Below, in pieces: positions 13,391 through 24,956 of a DNA stretch of 64,000 bases (its first letter is position 1; every line of letters begins with the position of its first letter). Source of the stretch: Clusia tigrina (Eukaryota; Arthropoda; Insecta; Diptera; Clusiidae); NCBI GenBank assembly GCA_920105625.2, contig OV050031.1, positions 2,025,501 through 2,089,500 on the forward strand, given 5' to 3'. The translations under genes and the position numbers were made by a program. Under the pieces are notes generated by a model that saw only the letters and a program-made list of their open reading frames with translations, was not told where the DNA came from and made no database searches.

Positions 13391-13618
13391 GGGAGGGGGT
13401 AGAGAGAAGGGACAGGGGTTAGAGATAAGGGACAGGGGTTAGAGAGAAGGGACAGGGGTTAGAGATAAGGGACAGGGGTTAGAGATAAGGGACAGGGGTT
13501 AGAGATAAGGGACAGGGGTTAGAGATAAAGGACAGGGGTTAGAGATAAAGGACAGGGGTTAGAGAGAAGGAACAGGAGTTAGAGAGAAGGGACAGTGGTT
13601 AGAGAGAAGGGATAGAGG
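13391..13618. repeat. 20-bp minisatellite, about 11 units
   Basis: Head-to-tail copies of AGAGATAAGGGACAGGGGTT, alternating with GAGAAGG variants. Units line up in 20-base steps with few substitutions. It directly abuts the 3' side of the LINE relic at 13620-14220 (minus strand), so it may be the expanded 3' end of that element. Confidence 0.9.
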
Positions 13619-13619
13619 A

Positions 13620-14220
13620 TCATCATGGTGAAAGGCATAATATCTTAAGCGGTTCAGTTCTGGACATTCACGTAGGTAATGTATTAGGATACTATTAGGA
13701 GTTAGCATAATGCCCTTGCATAAGGAGGTGGGTTCAATACTCATCAGGTGTCCGTGAGAAATTTTTGAATGACCTCATCAGAGGCTTAGTATTTTGATGT
13801 TATCCAGTCTACTGATTGTGTCTGTGGTTCGAGTTAAATAATCGACAAGAGAAATTCGATTTGTGTTAATGTCTTTATACCAGGTCGTGGTAGCGTTTCA
13901 AATCTGCTCATTTATGTCGGTGTGGTATTTTTTCAGGAAGTGTTTGATGTCGGAGAAGTTGTAGTTAGAAGTCACAGGAGCAGCACAAGCGTATTTAGCT
14001 GTGATCCGCGAATTCATTACCTTCTATTTGATGGCCTGGAAACCAAATTAGGGCAATTTTTTGGTGTTTTGCCATCAAAATGGATCTAATGTGTGTAGTA
14101 TAGAATTCATTGTTCTGAGAATTATGTAGATATGGCGTGTAGGGAGGAGAGGGAATCGGTACATATGGCATAGTTGCCGTATCTGGATCTGGAATATTTT
14201 ATGGCTTAAGTTATACTATT
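13620..14220 (-). mobile_element. Relic of a non-LTR retrotransposon (RNase H and zinc-knuckle-like tail)
   Basis: Broken minus-strand frames read CTDSLSSLHAIS (about 14190), WFPGHQIEGNEFADH (about 14000) and a terminal LCKGIMLTPNSILIHYL followed by ECPELNRLRYYAF (about 13640-13720). These match the RNase H domain and the C-terminal Cys/His segment of I/R1/LOA-type LINE ORF2 proteins. Several stops and frameshifts show it is dead. The reverse transcriptase and 5' parts are absent. Confidence 0.75.
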
Positions 14221-15901
14221 TTTTTTGGCTCAAAGTTTTTATAATATTTTTTGTCCATCTGACGTTTTTGTTGTCTTCTACCTGGTCATAAATGGCCTTG
14301 GCTCTTAAATATTTATTTTTCTAATCAAGTTTTCTACAAATGGGGGAGCTTTAAATGCTTTTTGAGCCGTATTGGTAAGCTTTGATTGGGTTTTTAGACC
14401 TATTGGAAAGCTTTGTCAACAACTCGCTACCAGACTATTACTTGGGGAGGAAATGGAGGGGAAGTGGGGAAGCTACTCGTATGTAGATCATCGTTTATTT
14501 GATGTACTTACAGCAGGGCTTACTTGTCATACATTGGGGGCCACTCTCTCCAACTCGTATGATATTTTCAAGGCTTATATCTAATTCTGAGATCAAATTT
14601 TTATTATTGTAGTTATTATTGTTTATTATTTGTTTATTTATAATAAAAAAATTAAATTTTTCGTAAATTCGTTCTTCAATGCGAGGGCGGGTCGAAAGGA
14701 TTCTTCAATTTGTATGAAAGTAATCATTTTAGTATTTTTCAGTATTTCTTCCTAAATTGAATATACCTTCAAAATCTAAGCTTGCGCTTCCAGGCCAATT
14801 TCAGGCTGTGGTTATTCTGGAGACAATTTTCGGCCGCTGATGCCGCCTTTATTGGAATTATATCAGGAATGTTTGAGCTTTGCAAACAAGGGAGAGTCCG
14901 CTGGTGATAGGGTGAAGTCTCAATTGGTACAGTTTAAGAGTTACCAGCAACTTTATTTAGACGATGGAACATATTTTATTTCTGTCTAAGCTGAAACGTT
15001 TCTCTATAATATATTCTCCGGTTGTTTCAGACGTAATGCAAATGGTAAATCGCCATTCACCGTTTTTCTCTTTATAGAGACTCAATACTGAAAATGGTTT
15101 CGCATCCGAAAATACTGAAGCTACAATCTTCCTGGCGGATGCAGTTTTATTTGTGGTGTGTAGTGATGCACCCAGTCATCAACCATGGTGACCAATCGCT
15201 ACTCGCTTCTACTTAATTTCCTTCAAAGAATGCTTTTGTTAAAAAGTGGCTCTTGTTATCTTCGAATTCGATCAATTGGCCCCGAACTTAAATGACAGGA
15301 CATTTTATATTTAACATATAGAATAAAGATATGATTTTGATGTGATATCTATATATATTTTTCCGATACAAACAACTTTTCCTTCTGCCAATATAAAAAT
15401 GTTTAGTACTTAAAATTGAACCTCATTTGAGAGGTTTGCTTCTGACATCCTGTTCGAAATTGTGCTTTAGGAACAGGGTAATCAGATATATCTCTGAAAT
15501 TCTTCCCTGATAATCATTGAATGCAGCACATATTGAATTCTCTATGATCTACACACCCTAGGGTAGTATCTTTCATATCAGCATGAACGCTTTCAAGGGC
15601 TGGACTGACGCACACAAATTGATTCGGTATCGATATCTTGCAAAAAATTGGTAGATGGCATGGTTTACATTAGGCTCTTGCTAATAGTTCGATCACTGGA
15701 TTGTCTCAGGTAACACAAAACCTTCGTTTGATAATTTGGCATTAATTAAAGTGGTTAAATTTAACTTAACAATCACTCAGTTAACAAAGTTTAATTAACA
15801 ACAACAACAGCTTAAAAAATACCTCCTCCAATAAGACGACTTATCACTGACTTTATTGCCCCTGCCCCTATTTGAGAATAGTCAAATATAATTTTCATTT
15901 G
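14221..15901. other. Intergenic DNA, no gene seen
   Basis: AT-rich spacer between the LINE relic and EcKL-5. No ORF with recognisable conservation and no structured repeat was found. Confidence 0.4.
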
Positions 15902-15907
15902 TTTATT
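15902..15907 (-). terminator. poly(A) signal of EcKL-5
   Basis: AATAAA on the minus strand about 21 nt after the EcKL-5 stop codon, implying a very short 3' UTR. Confidence 0.5.
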
Positions 15908-15927
15908 TTGAATATTCAAAATTGAAG

Positions 15928-17403
15928 TCAAAAGTCAAATATGCCGCGCCTGTAAAAAAATGGAAATATGTCCAGCATCGCCCGCACATACAAAGGGTTG
16001 GTATACGCCTTGTGGCGAAATGCATCCCCTTCGGCGCCCGGCTGTAAGAGTTTCAGAAGGCACGCTTCCTTGTCAGATGGCAGCAGTATCAGCACCAAGT
16101 GCGTAAATGTAGTAAAGTAACCTATTAAAGAGAGAAATTACAGCGTTATCCCCTGTATAAATCGCTGCTCATCATGAGTTCGTACCCCAGAAGCCACGCT
16201 TCAGCATACTGATGTGCAGTTCCCTCAACTTGGGCATGGGCTTCGTGTATCCGAACAGTTTGAGGCATTTCAGCAGCTGCGAGTGGTAAATGCGAATGAA
16301 GTGCTCGAATTCCCGTATGCGTAAATTGCTTTCCGCTGAGCAGATGATCAGTTCCCACAGGTCCTGTGCGGGACTGCCCCATTTGCACATTTGAAAGTCC
16401 ACGAAGCGTATTTGGTTGATGTCGCCGTCGGAGGTGTAATTCAGCATGATGTTGCTGGACCAAAAGTCGCCATGATTCAGTACCTTGAATTCGTGCGGAT
16501 CTGTATTGAAGCAGCGCATGGCAGCATTCACAAATTGTTCAGCGCTCGGCTACAAACAGGAATCCAGGCTATTAAATAAATATACTCGAAGGCTGAAAGG
16601 GGTTTCTGGCTTCACTTACAATACATTCGGCATACTTTTCGTGTTCCTCGAGACCCCATGTCGCCATGGCAGTCTTGTAACTGTCCACACGAGCCTGATA
16701 CGATTTGGACTTCTGATAATTCGACGGCAAATAGCTCTTCTGGAATTCTTCCGGATATGGGCCATTGCGCTCTTGCCAGATGACGCTGATGGCATGGAAC
16801 TCGGCCAGTTTGTCCAGCACGCGCCTCATGTGCGGCATATCGAAACCCTTGAGCCGGTTTATGTTCTTGAACTTTTTCGTGTGCAAATCTTCCAGTACGA
16901 GTGTTATGCGGCCCGATTTGTCCTCGATCCAATGGCACGTCGGCGCCAATTTCACCTTCTTGTCGATTTCGTGATACAGCTGCTCCAGTTGCGGTAGCAC
17001 TTGCTCGTACATGTACTTCTCCTTGGGAAACAAATTGAGTGTGTTTATGAATGTGCCGCCCTTATCGTCGTCCAGCATGGTCTTCATGACGTACGACTTC
17101 TGCTGCGTGAACCCATCTGAAAGTACAATTGAAATGCATCTCAATTAATGTACACAACTTCGGCTGACGCGAGCACCACTGTGCCCGTTCCGCACCCTTC
17201 AGTTCAATGTCCATCAGTATGCGCATCATGAGCGAGGTGTAGTTCTCGCCCGGCGGTGTGGCGGCTATGGGCGTGAATTTCAATATTTTGCCGAAATTTG
17301 GCAACTCTCTCTGCAGTATCTGCTCAAAGTACTTCGCATTGATCCATTTGGGTATCTCCAGATGAACGTTGTGCGGGTTGAATTTGGTGCTGTTATCGGG
17401 CAT
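15928..17403 (-). CDS. EcKL-5, EcKinase/CHK-like kinase
   Basis: Four exons, 17403-17196, 17116-16620, 16549-16186 and 16121-15928 (intron phases 1, 0, 1), give 420 aa. Motifs: IPKWINAKYFEQIL, GENY (52-55), SYVMKTMLDDD with the beta3 lysine, FPKEKYMYEQVLPQLEQLY (helix C), LVLEDLHTKKF, LAEFHAISV, catalytic HGDFWSSN (HGD 261-263), VDFQMCKWGSPAQDLWE and a RRGIFDF tail. In the catalytic loop the usual Asn-Asn is Ser-Asn, shared with EcKL-6. Intron 1 has a weak donor (G|GTGCGG). ATG 17403 is the first in frame; the open frame above it runs through an apparent 5' UTR splice (donor at 17581, acceptor before 17450). Sister of EcKL-6 and EcKL-7. Confidence 0.92.
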
Positions 17404-17450
17404 TGCGGTCTCGTCGATCGTCGTGGCAATAGGGTGCCAGATGTAATTAG

Positions 17451-17581
17451 CTGAAATGCAAAAGGTCTCTTGTGCTACGCGGTCTACATGCAACTGGTTG
17501 CCTCTTAACTTTCTCGCTATCACCGCTAAATTGAATTCTACGAACGAGTGCTCTGAGCCCCGGAAGGCTTTCAGTACTCAC
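17451..17581 (-). other. Possible 5' UTR intron of EcKL-5
   Basis: On the minus strand GATG|GTGAGTACTG (from 17581) and a TTTCAG acceptor (ending 17451) bracket 131 bp upstream of the start codon. Both sites match consensus well; no transcript evidence is available. The spliced leader would contain an out-of-frame ATG at the junction. Confidence 0.4.
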
Positions 17582-17647
17582 CATCGCACTTGTTCGCTTT
17601 CTTGTTTTAGCTTTTGCGTGTTCTACACAAGTGAAATATGACCACAC

Positions 17648-17648
17648 C

Positions 17649-17679
<31 letters not shown>

Positions 17680-17682
17680 GCA
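17648..17682. repeat. (AAC)n microsatellite
   Basis: About eleven AAC/CAA units upstream of EcKL-5. The remaining DNA between EcKL-5 and EcKL-6 (to 17987) shows nothing else. Confidence 0.9.
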
Positions 17683-17987
17683 ACACTGTTTACGAACATT
17701 TTTTATTAATATTTGTAAATGTTTCTGTGAGGTAAGTAGATAGCAATATTTGTTAGTCGCTCGTTCCCCCGATTTTGTTTCTAGTATATTAGATACTCTG
17801 CCACTGAACGAGCAGTGGCCGCATTTCATTTGTGTGCGGGAGTAAGTTCATTAAATATGCACACTAACGGTTAACAAGATAGTCTAAAGAAGATAGTCTA
17901 ACATGACAGCCTGAAGGGATAGGATGGAAGGAGCCGGAGAGCTCGCTGGCTAATTCTACGCAGTTGCTTGGTATCTTCCAAGTAGCA

Positions 17988-19484
17988 TCAATCGTCGAAG
18001 TCTTCGAAATTGAAGAGACCGCGGTGATGGAAGAAGGGAAATAGATCCCTCATAGCTTCCGCATATAATGGATTGCTGAAGGCGCGCAGCCTGAATTGCT
18101 CTCCAAACTCATCCTCGCGCATGGTTGAATGAATGCTGCTGTCCTTATCGGTGGGCAGGAGTAGCACGACCAAATGGTTGTAGACGGCGAAAAATGCTTA
18201 AAGAGAGAACAATTTGGTCAGGTTGGTTAAAGAGAATTATTTGGAAAGTTGCCATTGAAGAATATTGAACCGCAACTCACCGTAAAACGTGACATTTTCC
18301 TGGTACATGGATATCTGTAATTCCCGCAGTTTCGGTAACGGTTTCTTGTATTTCAACAACTTGAGGCACTGTATCAAATGTTCATGGTAAATTTCCACAA
18401 AATAATCAAATTTCGCAATACGAATATCCTTGGACGCTGATATGATTATGACGAATAATAAATCGGCGGCAGGACTGCCCCACTTGCAAATTTGAAAGTC
18501 CAGAAAAACCAACTCATCGACAGCACCATCCGGCAGATAATTGAACATGAAGTTACTGGACCAGAAGTCGCCATGTGCGAGCACATTGAATGCACTCGGG
18601 TCGTGGTCAATTGTGCGCAAACCGCAATTCCAGAATTGCTCAAAGGTGGGCTTAAGCAGAGAACAAGTTGATCAGCTGGATGAGTGAATTTATGAAATGT
18701 TCCCAGCACTTACGAACTTTCGTATGTATTTGTCTGCGTCTTCCAAGCCCCACAGTGACATGGCCTCTTTGTAGGCCTTGAGTTTCGTGTAGTATGAGGT
18801 TTTGAAGAACTCGCGACAATCGCCCGTCCTAACAAAACCGTGGTTAAACTCCTCCGGATAAGCGCCATTCTGCTCCGCGTAGACAGCAGAAGCGGCATGG
18901 AATTCTGCCAATTTCTGTAGGACGCGCCTCATGTGAGGCATGTCGAGACCTTCTAAGCGATCCTTAATTTGAAAATGCCGGATCTTTAAGTCCTCAAATA
19001 CTATGTTTATACGGCCATTGCACACCTCGGAGAGCAGGCACTTGGGCGCCAGTTGCACGTCTCTGCCGGCATCTTTGTAGAGGGCCTCAAATGCGTGAAT
19101 ATAGCGTCGGTACATTTCCATTTCCTTGGGAAAGAAAGAGAGTTGCTTGACAATGGTGCCGCCTTTGTCATCGTCCAACATGGTTTTCAACACATACGTT
19201 TTATGCTTACTGGAGCCATCTGCAATTTGATATCAAATGCTCACCAAACTGAAACCACAATTTCGCGCACCTCACTGACCTTTCATTTCCAAGTCCATGT
19301 GTATACGCAGCATAACCGATGTGAAATTCTCTCCTGGCGGTATGGCCGCAATCGGTGTGAACTTGCTCACCCTGACATGGTTGGGCTCATCTTCAGCCAG
19401 AATACCCTTGAAGTAGTCTGCGTTGATCCACTCCGGAATTTTCAGATGCTCATTTGGATTAACGATCTCATCGCCAGGCGGCAT
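17988..19484 (-). CDS. EcKL-6, EcKinase/CHK-like kinase
   Basis: Four exons, 19484-19280, 19219-18714, 18650-18281 and 18196-17988 (phases 1, 0, 1), encode 429 aa. Motifs: IPEWINADYFKGIL, PPGENFTS loop, YVLKTMLDDD, FPKEMEMYRRY helix C, FEDLKIRHF, LAEFHAASAVY, catalytic HGDFWSSN (HGD 263-265), FLDFQICKWGSPAADL, and HHRGLFNF near the C-terminus. Exon borders correspond one for one to EcKL-5, with the same SSN catalytic-loop change, so the two arose by tandem duplication. Core promoter: TATAAAAG at 19614-19607 on the minus strand with TTCAGTTT below it. Substrate unknown; a cytosolic small-molecule kinase is the family expectation. Confidence 0.93.
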
Positions 19485-19586
19485 GTTTCGGTTTTCTACT
19501 GCGGTTTATGTGCCTGCCACCAACTCAATTTCCAATCGGCAACTGGCAGAGAATTACCACAACGATAGTTTCAGCGTAACTAAAAC

Positions 19587-19614
19587 TGAAGCATTCTCTA
19601 GCGGAGCTTTTATA
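19587..19614 (-). promoter_or_regulatory. Candidate core promoter of EcKL-6
   Basis: TATAAAAG (19614-19607, minus strand) followed by TTCAGTTT with adenine at 19587, 27 bp from the TATA start, slightly tight but acceptable. The leader to ATG 19484 would be about 100 nt. Confidence 0.5.
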
Positions 19615-19619
19615 GTTTT

Positions 19620-20845
19620 CCAGCTTATGAGACGTTAGATTAAATGAGCCTCGCGAATAGTTCTGAAATACAATCTTATCGCACAGAGGCGGTATCTGTT
19701 CTAATGGAGTGGGCAATATTATTGTCAGACGTGGAAGAATGAACGTATGTTTTGTTAACTAAATGAATTTGCAAAAAATACTTTAATTACTTATCTATAA
19801 AATTTAAAATAGTCCCTCTAAACAAACACAGCCGAGAAATCGGAAGGTTTAATTGAAGCGAGATCAAGTGCACGGGAAGTGAAAGGAGATTAAGCTTGGT
19901 CACAAGCCGATGGCATCATCTCCCATACTGTAGTGGACAAACCTATATAACTACAGTGAATATTGTGATACAATTTCATATATACTAATGAACTATATCT
20001 CCCAGATGAGGTGTGTAGTAATTGAAGCGCGCCTGGAACTCGGAAAAAATACTCGGTATCTTTAGTTATAAACTGGAATTTTATCATCATGAGTCTTACA
20101 ACGATGCTGCGTGAGGAATTCTCATTCAATTATCGTGTATTCTCTTCTTGTTTTGTCAAGAATCTGCATTCTAAAGCAAATCTACCCAATGAATCCAATC
20201 AAATCATCTCAACGAATTTTCCCGCGACCCTGAATTGTTTTTGCAGCTAATTAGAAATGAGAAGCTCGCTTGTGGGGTCTCATCCAGCAGCTTTATTTTG
20301 GCTCAGCTTGATTAAATTGGAAGCTTTGCTGGCATGTATCAAAAAGCTCCCGGCTCAATTGAAATTTTTATATTCTTATAAATGAATATTCATGTAGTCT
20401 ATAATAAAAGAGGTAATCATATAATTTAGATATCTAAAAATTTGCTTTCATAAAAAACTCTTGTAGGACGTGGCTGGAGTAACAGAATAAGGGGTCATTT
20501 GGGCCCCATCGTCAATCAGGGCCCATTATTCAGTCCAATAATATGATGCTCATCCAAGTACCCTTTTGAATTCCATTACAAGTCATTCAGAAATCAGTGG
20601 CAACTTTTCCTGGCAACACTGTGACAGGCTGTGTTAAAGGACTTGAGAGGGTTTGAGTTTTTTCGAGGTGCTTTGAATTGTTTTTGGCCCATTTGCTTCC
20701 AATTTCAGCGGGCATTTCGGCCATGGCCCAGTTCGTGGGTATAAGTGGCTTCAAAATAGTTTGCCTTTGTTCTTACGCATATATCTTTGGAGTCAATGAG
20801 GTGATAAATCGTACGACTCCAAAGCTTATCCATAGTATTCTCTGT
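19620..20845. other. Intergenic DNA, no gene seen
   Basis: AT-rich spacer upstream of EcKL-6. No conserved ORF, RNA gene or structured repeat noticed. Confidence 0.4.
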
Positions 20846-20853
20846 GCTTCGAG

Positions 20854-21002
20854 CAGGGTATACAGAGTAAATAAACTTAAACGTCAAACGGCAAAGCAAC
20901 GAAATAAGCAGCCGGACGTTGTACATGAATCCACTCAAAATCGCGGTGTGTCCGCTACGGATGCTGGCAGCGAAAAAGAGTTTCTTTTCTCTGTGTTCTC
21001 TG
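20854..21002 (+). mobile_element. hAT-type miniature element, copy 1 (149 bp)
   Basis: The right end reads TTCTCTGTGTTCTCTG and the left end is diverged (CAGGGTATACAGAG). It shares the core CTTAAACGTCAAACGGCAAAG and GCTGGCAGCGAAAAAG with copies 2-4. Flanking 8-mers GCTTCGAG (20846-20853) and GCTTTGAG (21003-21010) are a 7/8 target duplication. Only about one internal 21-bp repeat is left. No coding capacity. Confidence 0.8.
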
Positions 21003-21304
21003 GCTTTGAGTGAGTTACTTTACATGGTTTATAGCTTGAGTACTTTCCCTCCATGAAAGAAAAAGTACGATAATTATAGTTTAGAATCAAAAGCGGCCAC
21101 AAGCTCCATGGAACTAGTGATGGGAATTATCGACTAAAAATGATAAAATCACTCGATAATACTTCTATTCATTTAATCGATAGTTTTGAGTGATTCACTC
21201 ATTGAGTGATTTTTGGTGGAACTGGAACGCCTTACCACTATACACACCTTATCCCAAGTGGTTCAGTTTCTGCGTCTGCTTCTAGGTCTAGGGATGGTAT
21301 AGAC

Positions 21305-21517
21305 CAGAGAACACAGAGAAGGGAAAGTCTTTTTCGCTGCCAGCGTCCGTAGCGAACACACCACGATTTTGAGTGGATTCACCACGATTCTGAGTGGATT
21401 CACCACGATTCTGAGCGGATTCACCTCTATTTTTGGTGGATTCGTGTACAATGTCCGTCTGCTTTATTTCGCTACTTTGCCGTTTGATGTTTAAGTTTCT
21501 TTTCTCTGTGTTCTCTG
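21305..21517 (-). mobile_element. hAT-type miniature element, copy 2 (213 bp)
   Basis: Terminal inverted repeats CAGAGAACACAGAGAA / TTTCTCTGTGTTCTCTG, flanked by GTATAGAC (21297-21304) and ATATAGAC (21518-21525), 7/8 identical. It is inverted relative to copies 1, 3 and 4. Contains about four copies of the internal 21-bp unit (ATTCTGAGTGGATTCACCAC in this orientation). Confidence 0.88.
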
Positions 21518-21738
21518 ATATAGACGACCAATTTTTTCTCGGTTGCCACCAATGGTGGAACTAAAATTCGGCAAGATTGGAGAAGCTTCGTACACTCCTA
21601 CTAAATAAAGTCGTATATCCTTATTCCAGTGTATAAATTATGAAATGATTTGAACAACTTTTTGTAATAAATAGTTTTTTATTATTGCTTTTGTTGTACC
21701 ATATTCTGTCTGCTTTATTCATTAATATTAGTTCATAA

Positions 21739-23157
21739 TTAAGATGAGGGAGTAAAGTCCAAAATGCCCTTATTTTCGAGGAATGGATACAATTGGGAGG
21801 CCGCCCTCGCGTAGTACGGATTAACGAAAGTTTTGTATCGTAATTCATCGCCTTCGGCGCCGGGCTTTATCATGTTCTCTATGCTGGAATCTTTGTCCGA
21901 TGGCAAGAGGATGGCGCTTAAAACACCGTTTGTAGTGAAGAAACCTGCATTAAAAGAGAGAAGTAGAGAGTGGTTCTACATTTCTTTAGGTCACAACTCA
22001 CCCCAAAAGCCATATTTCAGCATCATCACATGAAGATCCTTCAATGTTGGTATGGGTTTCGAGTACTTCAGCATCTTCAGACACTCCACTAAATGGTCGT
22101 GATATATGTAGATGAAATGATCGAACTCCTTCAACTTAATATCCAAGCTGGCAGACGATGCTATGAAGTACCACAAGTCCTGAGCTGGTGTGCCCCATTT
22201 GCCCATTTGAAAGTCAACGAAGAGCGTTTCGTCGATATCACCATTCTCCTTATATTTGAACATGATATTATTGACCCAACAATCACCATGATTGAGCACA
22301 TTAAACTCCTCGGGATCAACGTCATTTACGCGCAAAGCCTCGTCGAAAAATTTGTTGTTGTCGGGCATTTTGGCGATGTAGTGCTCCACGTTCTCCAGGC
22401 CCCACTGACGCATAGCTTTGATAAACACTTTGTGTCTATCCGCAGCCATAGCTTCATACATGGCACGATTGGCTTCCGCAAAAAAGCTCAGTTTATACTT
22501 GGCGTCGTAGGGTCCATTTAACTCCTGGTATACAGCTGAGGCAGCATGCAACTCTGCAAGTTTACGCAACACCTGGTCCATCTGTGCCTTGTTCAATCCC
22601 TTCAAGCGATCTGCGTTTTCGAAATGTTTGGTTTTCAAGTCCTCCATAACGAGAGTTATGCGTTCGGGTGTGTTCTCAACTGTCAGACAACGGGGCCCCA
22701 GTTGTATCACCGCACCAGCTTCCTTGTAAAGCTGCTCAAACTGGGGAATCATGGTTTGGTACATTTGCTGCTCTTTGGGGAACAAATTCATGGAGGTGAC
22801 AAATGCAGCTCCTTGGTCTGTAGACTCCAATGCGGTTTTTAGTATATAGGATACTTGTTTTGTATTGCCATCTATTGGGAGAAGTATAAGAACAGATTGG
22901 AAGGTTATATTTATTTTTTTTAGTTATACCAATGCTGCAGAACCTTTCAATTCGATGTCCATGACCACCCGCACCATTATCGACGTGTAGTTTTCACCTG
23001 GAGCTGTCGCCGCCACAGGTGTAAACTTGATTATCCTGACATAGTCCGGCACATCCTTGCTTATGATTTCCTGAAAATAGTCTTCATTGACCCATTTCGG
23101 TATTTCCAGGTACACATTTGGATTGGTGGGATTGTCAGAGGTTGAATTGGGTGCCAT
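21739..23157 (-). CDS. EcKL-7, EcKinase/CHK-like kinase
   Basis: Three exons, 23157-22944, 22871-22002 and 21944-21739, encode 429 aa. The phase-0 middle intron of EcKL-5 and EcKL-6 is missing here, so the coding stretch across the catalytic loop is continuous; this is a clean intron loss. Motifs: IPKWVNEDYFQEII, APGENYTS loop, SYILKTALEST, FPKEQQMYQTMIPQFEQLY, LVMEDLKTKHF, LAELHAASAVY, catalytic HGDCWVNN (HGD 266-268), VDFQMGKWGTPAQDLWYF, and a short tail ending LDFTPSS. The first intron donor is GTTCTG, weak but placed as in all relatives; the strong-looking GTATAA 14 nt later would break the frame. Third member of the EcKL-5/6/7 group. Confidence 0.92.
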
Positions 23158-23550
23158 TTGGTAAAGTCTGAGGTAGAGAATGAAAACGATCCATTATTAG
23201 GAATTGTTCTTAGTTCCACATTTTGTGGTATATACAGTTTGTGCTCTTATATGTCAGGCCGAAGAAAGGGCGCGTCACTTATAGTGTTTATGCATGCTAT
23301 GAACTATAAAACCGTTATCTAATTTTATGGGGTGATTACATAAAAGAACATTCGAAGATGAAGAAATCGGAAGACATGTGGATATAGAAAAATTGTTTAC
23401 TCGCAGTTCGCTGACATGGAATGCACATCCATCAATTATGGAGCATCCTTCATAGATGGATGGAAAATGGACCCTGTAGTCGCCTTAGCTGACAGTGAAA
23501 ATCAAACGTCAAGAACTGAGTGAGAATAGAAGAGGATGGAAAACGGAAAA
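23158..23550. other. Upstream flank of EcKL-7
   Basis: Minus-strand CATATAAG near 23250 is a possible TATA box for EcKL-7, without a clear initiator. Nothing else is seen. Confidence 0.3.
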
Positions 23551-23721
23551 CAGAGAACACAGAGAAAGGAAACTTAAACGTCAAACGGCAAAGCAGCGAA
23601 ATAAAGCAGGCGGAAGTTGTACACGAATCCACTGAAAATCGTGGTGAATCCACTCAAACTCGTGGTGTGACCGCTACGGACGCTGGCAGCGAAAAAGTCT
23701 TTTCTTTCTCTGTGTTTTCTG
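23551..23721 (+). mobile_element. hAT-type miniature element, copy 3 (171 bp)
   Basis: Starts CAGAGAACACAGAGAAAGG and ends TTTCTCTGTGTTTTCTG. Flanks ACGGAAAA (23543-23550) and GCGGAAAA (23722-23729) form a 7/8 target duplication. Two to three internal 21-bp units (GAATCCACTCAAACTCGTGG). Confidence 0.88.
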
Positions 23722-24805
23722 GCGGAAAACAAAGAAGCAGAAGAGCGGAGGTAGTGGACGCGAGAGACTAAGCACCCTTATTGAGAGCCTGCCACACCTT
23801 ATTGTTATTGTATTGACAGTATTGACAGCTGCGTGGACCGCACTCTGAGTGGTCTGCGCCAACTCCATCACAAGTTTGACACTTAGTTAATGGAGCAGTT
23901 ATAATCAAACGTTCAATTATGGAGCACACTCAAGCGACTAAGTAGCTAATGCAATTCCTTGTGTTCTCCTTCTAGAAGTCCCAATGTGCGCCTATTCTTA
24001 AGTGTGGATTTTAAGATAAGGCGCCATATTCATTACTTGAATTGGTTTCTGATCTTCAAATTGAATTCAAACTATTCGCAAAATATCGTAATTGGAAATT
24101 ATGCAAATGCATTTTTTGTAAAGACAATAAGTGAATATATAATTGGATTCAGGTATTTCCGATGTGGTACCCCTGTCTACGTGATGTTTGTAAGACAATA
24201 ACAACAACATTGTGCTCTGAATACTAATTTTGATTGTTATAATTATGTACAAATGTTTCTTAGAATGCCTTTTGTACAATATTTCTTTGTTTGTTTACTT
24301 TTCTTTGTTATTTTTCAGAAACAAGTTGTTTGTCAATGTTAATGTTTCATTCTACAGAATACAATATGCCTTGGTAGAAAGGTGCCAAAGCCAGCCAAGT
24401 TTGGGAACAACAATTACAACAACATCACAACTCACGCTTATGAACAATGCGGAGTCAAAACTGGTGGGTAAGAGAAAGGCCGTAAATCTCACAAGAAGTT
24501 TTTTGAGACTTTCACAGAACCAAACATAGTTAATCGATGTATTGGCTTTGTTTCCAGACTTTCACTGCGATTCTAAAATATTTCGTGGCGGCCAGAACAC
24601 AGAGGAGTTTAATGAAGTTTGAAGTGGGGGAGGGGTTTACAAATTATGATTTGTGGCACCAAGATTTTGTGAGATATTGTGTACGAAGAGAACAAACAAC
24701 CGGGTAACCGGTATGTATAGAATTTCTAGGAATTGTTTGTTGTGTAAACACAGAGGAAATAGCTCAAATGGCGGTGACTGACACCAACTGGTCTTCCATG
24801 GCTTT

Positions 24806-24956
24806 GTAGGTTAGGTTAGGTTAGGTAGGAGTGGCCGCCCAGTTTGCCAAAAGCACACTTGAGCACACATAGTGGCCCATTGTGATACCATGTTCAAGCA
24901 CTGACTAAAAATTTCCCTTACTTGGGATGGTGATAGTCAGCGCAAGGATGGCTTAG
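24806..24956 (+). repeat. Dispersed repeat with TTAGG-type tail, copy a
   Basis: Begins with GTTAGGTTAGGTTAGGTAGG, then GAGTGGCCGCCCAGTTTGCC, and ends near GATAGTCAGCGCAAGGA. A well-conserved copy lies in inverse orientation at 43491-43654. Similar TAGGT-tailed segments with a CCATTGTGATACC core are, from memory, common in higher flies, probably the 3' end of a retroposon. Confidence 0.7.

Noticed and set aside
13391..13618. GGGGTTA-containing repeats as telomeric DNA
   Set aside because: The unit is 20 bp, internal to the chromosome arm context, and flies of this group do not use GGGGTTA telomeres.
14372..14584. 70-codon plus-strand frame between EcKL-4 and EcKL-5
   Set aside because: Short, no conservation noticed, no promoter or splice context.
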